Source: Coprinopsis marcescibilis
Taxonomy: Eukaryota > Basidiomycota > Agaricomycetes > Agaricales > Psathyrellaceae
Direction of reading: 5' to 3'
DNA: 22,705 nt
NCBI GenBank assembly: GCA_004369085.1
Contig: ML210478.1
Location: 1 to 22,705 of the forward strand
Shown here: positions 21,081 through 22,705 of the stretch, piece after piece
How positions within the stretch are numbered: position 1 is the first letter of the stretch
Layout of the letters: each line of letters begins with the position of its first letter
Position numbers and translations under genes: made by a program
The notes under the pieces: generated by a model
Told to the model about the DNA's origin: nothing
Seen by the model: the letters and a program-made list of their open reading frames with translations, nothing else
Database searches by the model: none

Positions 21081-22705
21081 ATGGAAGCCGTCGCCCTGGC
21101 CTCTGCGTTCGAACAGCAACGGGTAGCGTTCGTGAGTCTATCTTCTTTGGAACAGGTTGGAATCTAAACAATTGCTCGTTAGAATATTCAAGGTAAATCG
21201 ATTCAAGACCTCATTGCTGTATGTTGAAGGTGTACTTTCCGTTGTGTAGCTGGAGTCGGGACAGTTCTGGTATGTTAATCCGGCTCTCTTCACCTCTCGC
21301 GCTAGCGAGGCTCACCCTCCTCTAGGTTGTGGACTATATTCAAACACTTCCGTCAGAGGTTCGGCTTAGACGCCTCTCCCGTTTGCAGGGCTCTGATCAC
21401 GCAATAGCTCCACTACCTGTGGACGGCACCTTGGAGTCCCATCAAGGTCCTATACATTCTTGCTCGATATTCGGCCTTCATAAGCGCAGCCATCATCATC
21501 CGATGTGAGTCTTTCAAAATAGCTCTCGTCGGCAGTCGGCTTGTGCGCTGATGACTTTGGGTACTAGTCACTGGCTCGGAGGGTCAGGGGTTCTCTCTCG
21601 AAGTTAGCTTACACCTGCATCTCCTTCCCTGACTGATATCTAATGCGATCCCAGACTTGCCGGGGCTACTTCTATGCTGGGTGTAGTAAGCTTTCTGCTG
21701 TTATTCTTCCGTTTCCCTGCATATTGATTCCCGCTCTCTTTAAGTGTCAATCCTCGTGACTGTCGCATTTTCAGAAGGTGGCATGGTTGTTTTGCGTGGA
21801 AATGTGAACGAAATCTCATCGGTTATTATAGCGCTTCTCTTCATCCGAGTCTATGCCCTCTCCGGTCGAAGCAAGGTCACTCTTGCTTGGTTAATTGTCC
21901 AATTTATTGTGAGATTCATCTATCTACCAATCAGCTTGCGCTAATCGAAAAGGTTAAAGCTCGTCCACGGGGCACAGTTCACTCTGATGGGGGTAGCGAT
22001 AACGGGTGTAGAATGTGAGTGCACTGACCTTAATTCTTAACACGCGTCGACTGAGGCTACCGTTCAGTTACGGTACTTCCTGATCCTCTCGGAACCGTCT
22101 TTGGATGCGCCTCAACGTCAACTGCTGATTTTGGGGTGATCCTCTCTATCCTATTTGCAACATTCGTCTTCAGCGGAGTAGGTCTGTCGCCCCTTTGCCC
22201 CAACAATTTTACTGGATATGCTGACAATCTGTGCGCAGTACTCACCGCGCTAACGGCCTGGTTTGGGTTCCGCAAATTTCGCCACTCCCAAGCAACAAAC
22301 CTTGTCACAGTATTCTTCCGTGACGGCCTAATCTACTTTGCATTGATAACAGGTGAGTACAATCACTTTCCCGCAACGGTTTCTCATCCCCGCCCAGGAA
22401 CGGCCATCGCGAACATTGTCGTCAGTGTATCAGGAGTCGTGAGTGCACTTATCACTTGGGATGAATCGGAATTTGTCTGACCAAACGGCGGATGAATTGC
22501 GTGTGTGAGCCAGGATTCCTCCAATTTCATAATGGGCGAGTATGTATCCCCTTCGCCCCCCGATATCTGGAATTTCTCACAGATGTCACCTACACAGATC
22601 ACAGGGCGTGTTCCACTCAATCCTCGCCTGCCGTCTCGTTCTCCATTTGCGCGAAACTGGGAATAAAAGTCTGATCGAGTCTGAAAACAGGCCACGCCCG
22701 GTTCA
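21081..22705 (+). CDS. DUF6533-family multi-pass membrane protein, array copy 7 (runs off the window)
   Basis: Exons: 21081-21131, 21183-21192, 21250-21269, 21326-21358, 21408-21504, 21568-21602, 21655-21685, 21745-21777, 21832-21908, 21960-22014, 22068-22181, 22239-22352, 22398-22438, 22514-22539 and 22598 to beyond 22705. The frame is open to the edge; only part of the variable tail is missing. Core motifs are VVDYIQTLPSE and YLWTAPW...K, then IRVYALSGR, FFRDG and SILACRLVLHLRE. Exon 1 is the shortest of the array (17 codons), so its start is less certain. Exon 11 departs most from the family: the usual E(R/H)xGC region reads GTVFGC. Exon 11 is 114 nt as in copies 1 and 2, while exon 12 is 114 nt as in copies 3 and 4. 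Confidence 0.82.

Noticed and set aside
1661..22705. Mating-type or pheromone-receptor locus
   Set aside because: The proteins are multi-pass, but the DUF6533 core (DYxxTLPxE, YxW..PW) is not that of STE3-type receptors, and I saw no CaaX pheromone precursor or homeodomain gene.

Overview
The window looks like a piece of a basidiomycete (Agaricomycete-type) nuclear genome. The reasons are very short introns (about 45-85 nt) with GT/GC...AG ends, a eukaryotic tRNA gene, and a large family of intron-dense membrane proteins of the DUF6533 type, which is known mainly from mushroom-forming fungi. Everything was read by eye. Exons were placed by comparing the tandem copies with each other, so one copy's splice sites support another's.

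Layout. Positions 1-528 hold the 3' end of a long-chain acyl-CoA synthetase gene on the + strand. A tRNA-Val(AAC) gene lies at 813-886 on the minus strand with a T5 Pol III terminator. From 1661 to the right edge there is a head-to-tail array on the + strand: copies 1 (1661-3518), 2 (4065-5901), 3 (7167-8907), 4 (10330-12075), 5 (13178-14989), 6 (16647-18428) and 7 (21081 to beyond 22705). Decayed relics sit between copies 3 and 4 (about 9452-10080), 5 and 6 (about 15529-16180) and 6 and 7 (about 19700-20171). A GC-rich block with a 9-bp tandem repeat at one end (about 9077-9352, minus strand) looks like the 3' end of a dispersed repeat.

Each complete copy is built from 15 exons of nearly fixed size: exon 1, then 10, 20, 33, 97, 35, 31, 33, 77, 55, 111-114, 114-120, 41-44 and 26 nt, and a last exon of 217-262 nt. 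The intron phases are 0,1,0,0,1,0,1,1,0,1,1,1,0,2. The spliced products are 324-335 aa membrane proteins with about six or seven hydrophobic segments. They share an N-terminal DUF6533 core ((V/I)xDYxxTLPxE, then YxW..PW...K) and a C-terminal CRLxxHxR motif, followed by a variable soluble tail. Neighbouring copies resemble each other most (1 with 2, 3 with 4, 5 with 6), which suggests local tandem duplication.

The most unusual features are the two consecutive microexons of 10 and 20 nt kept in all seven copies, several GC-AG introns concentrated in copy 2, an exact loss of intron 4 in copy 3, and the birth-and-death pattern of intact, damaged and decayed copies. The molecular function of the family is not known to me. 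No known system (mating locus, biosynthetic cluster, transposon) explains the array.
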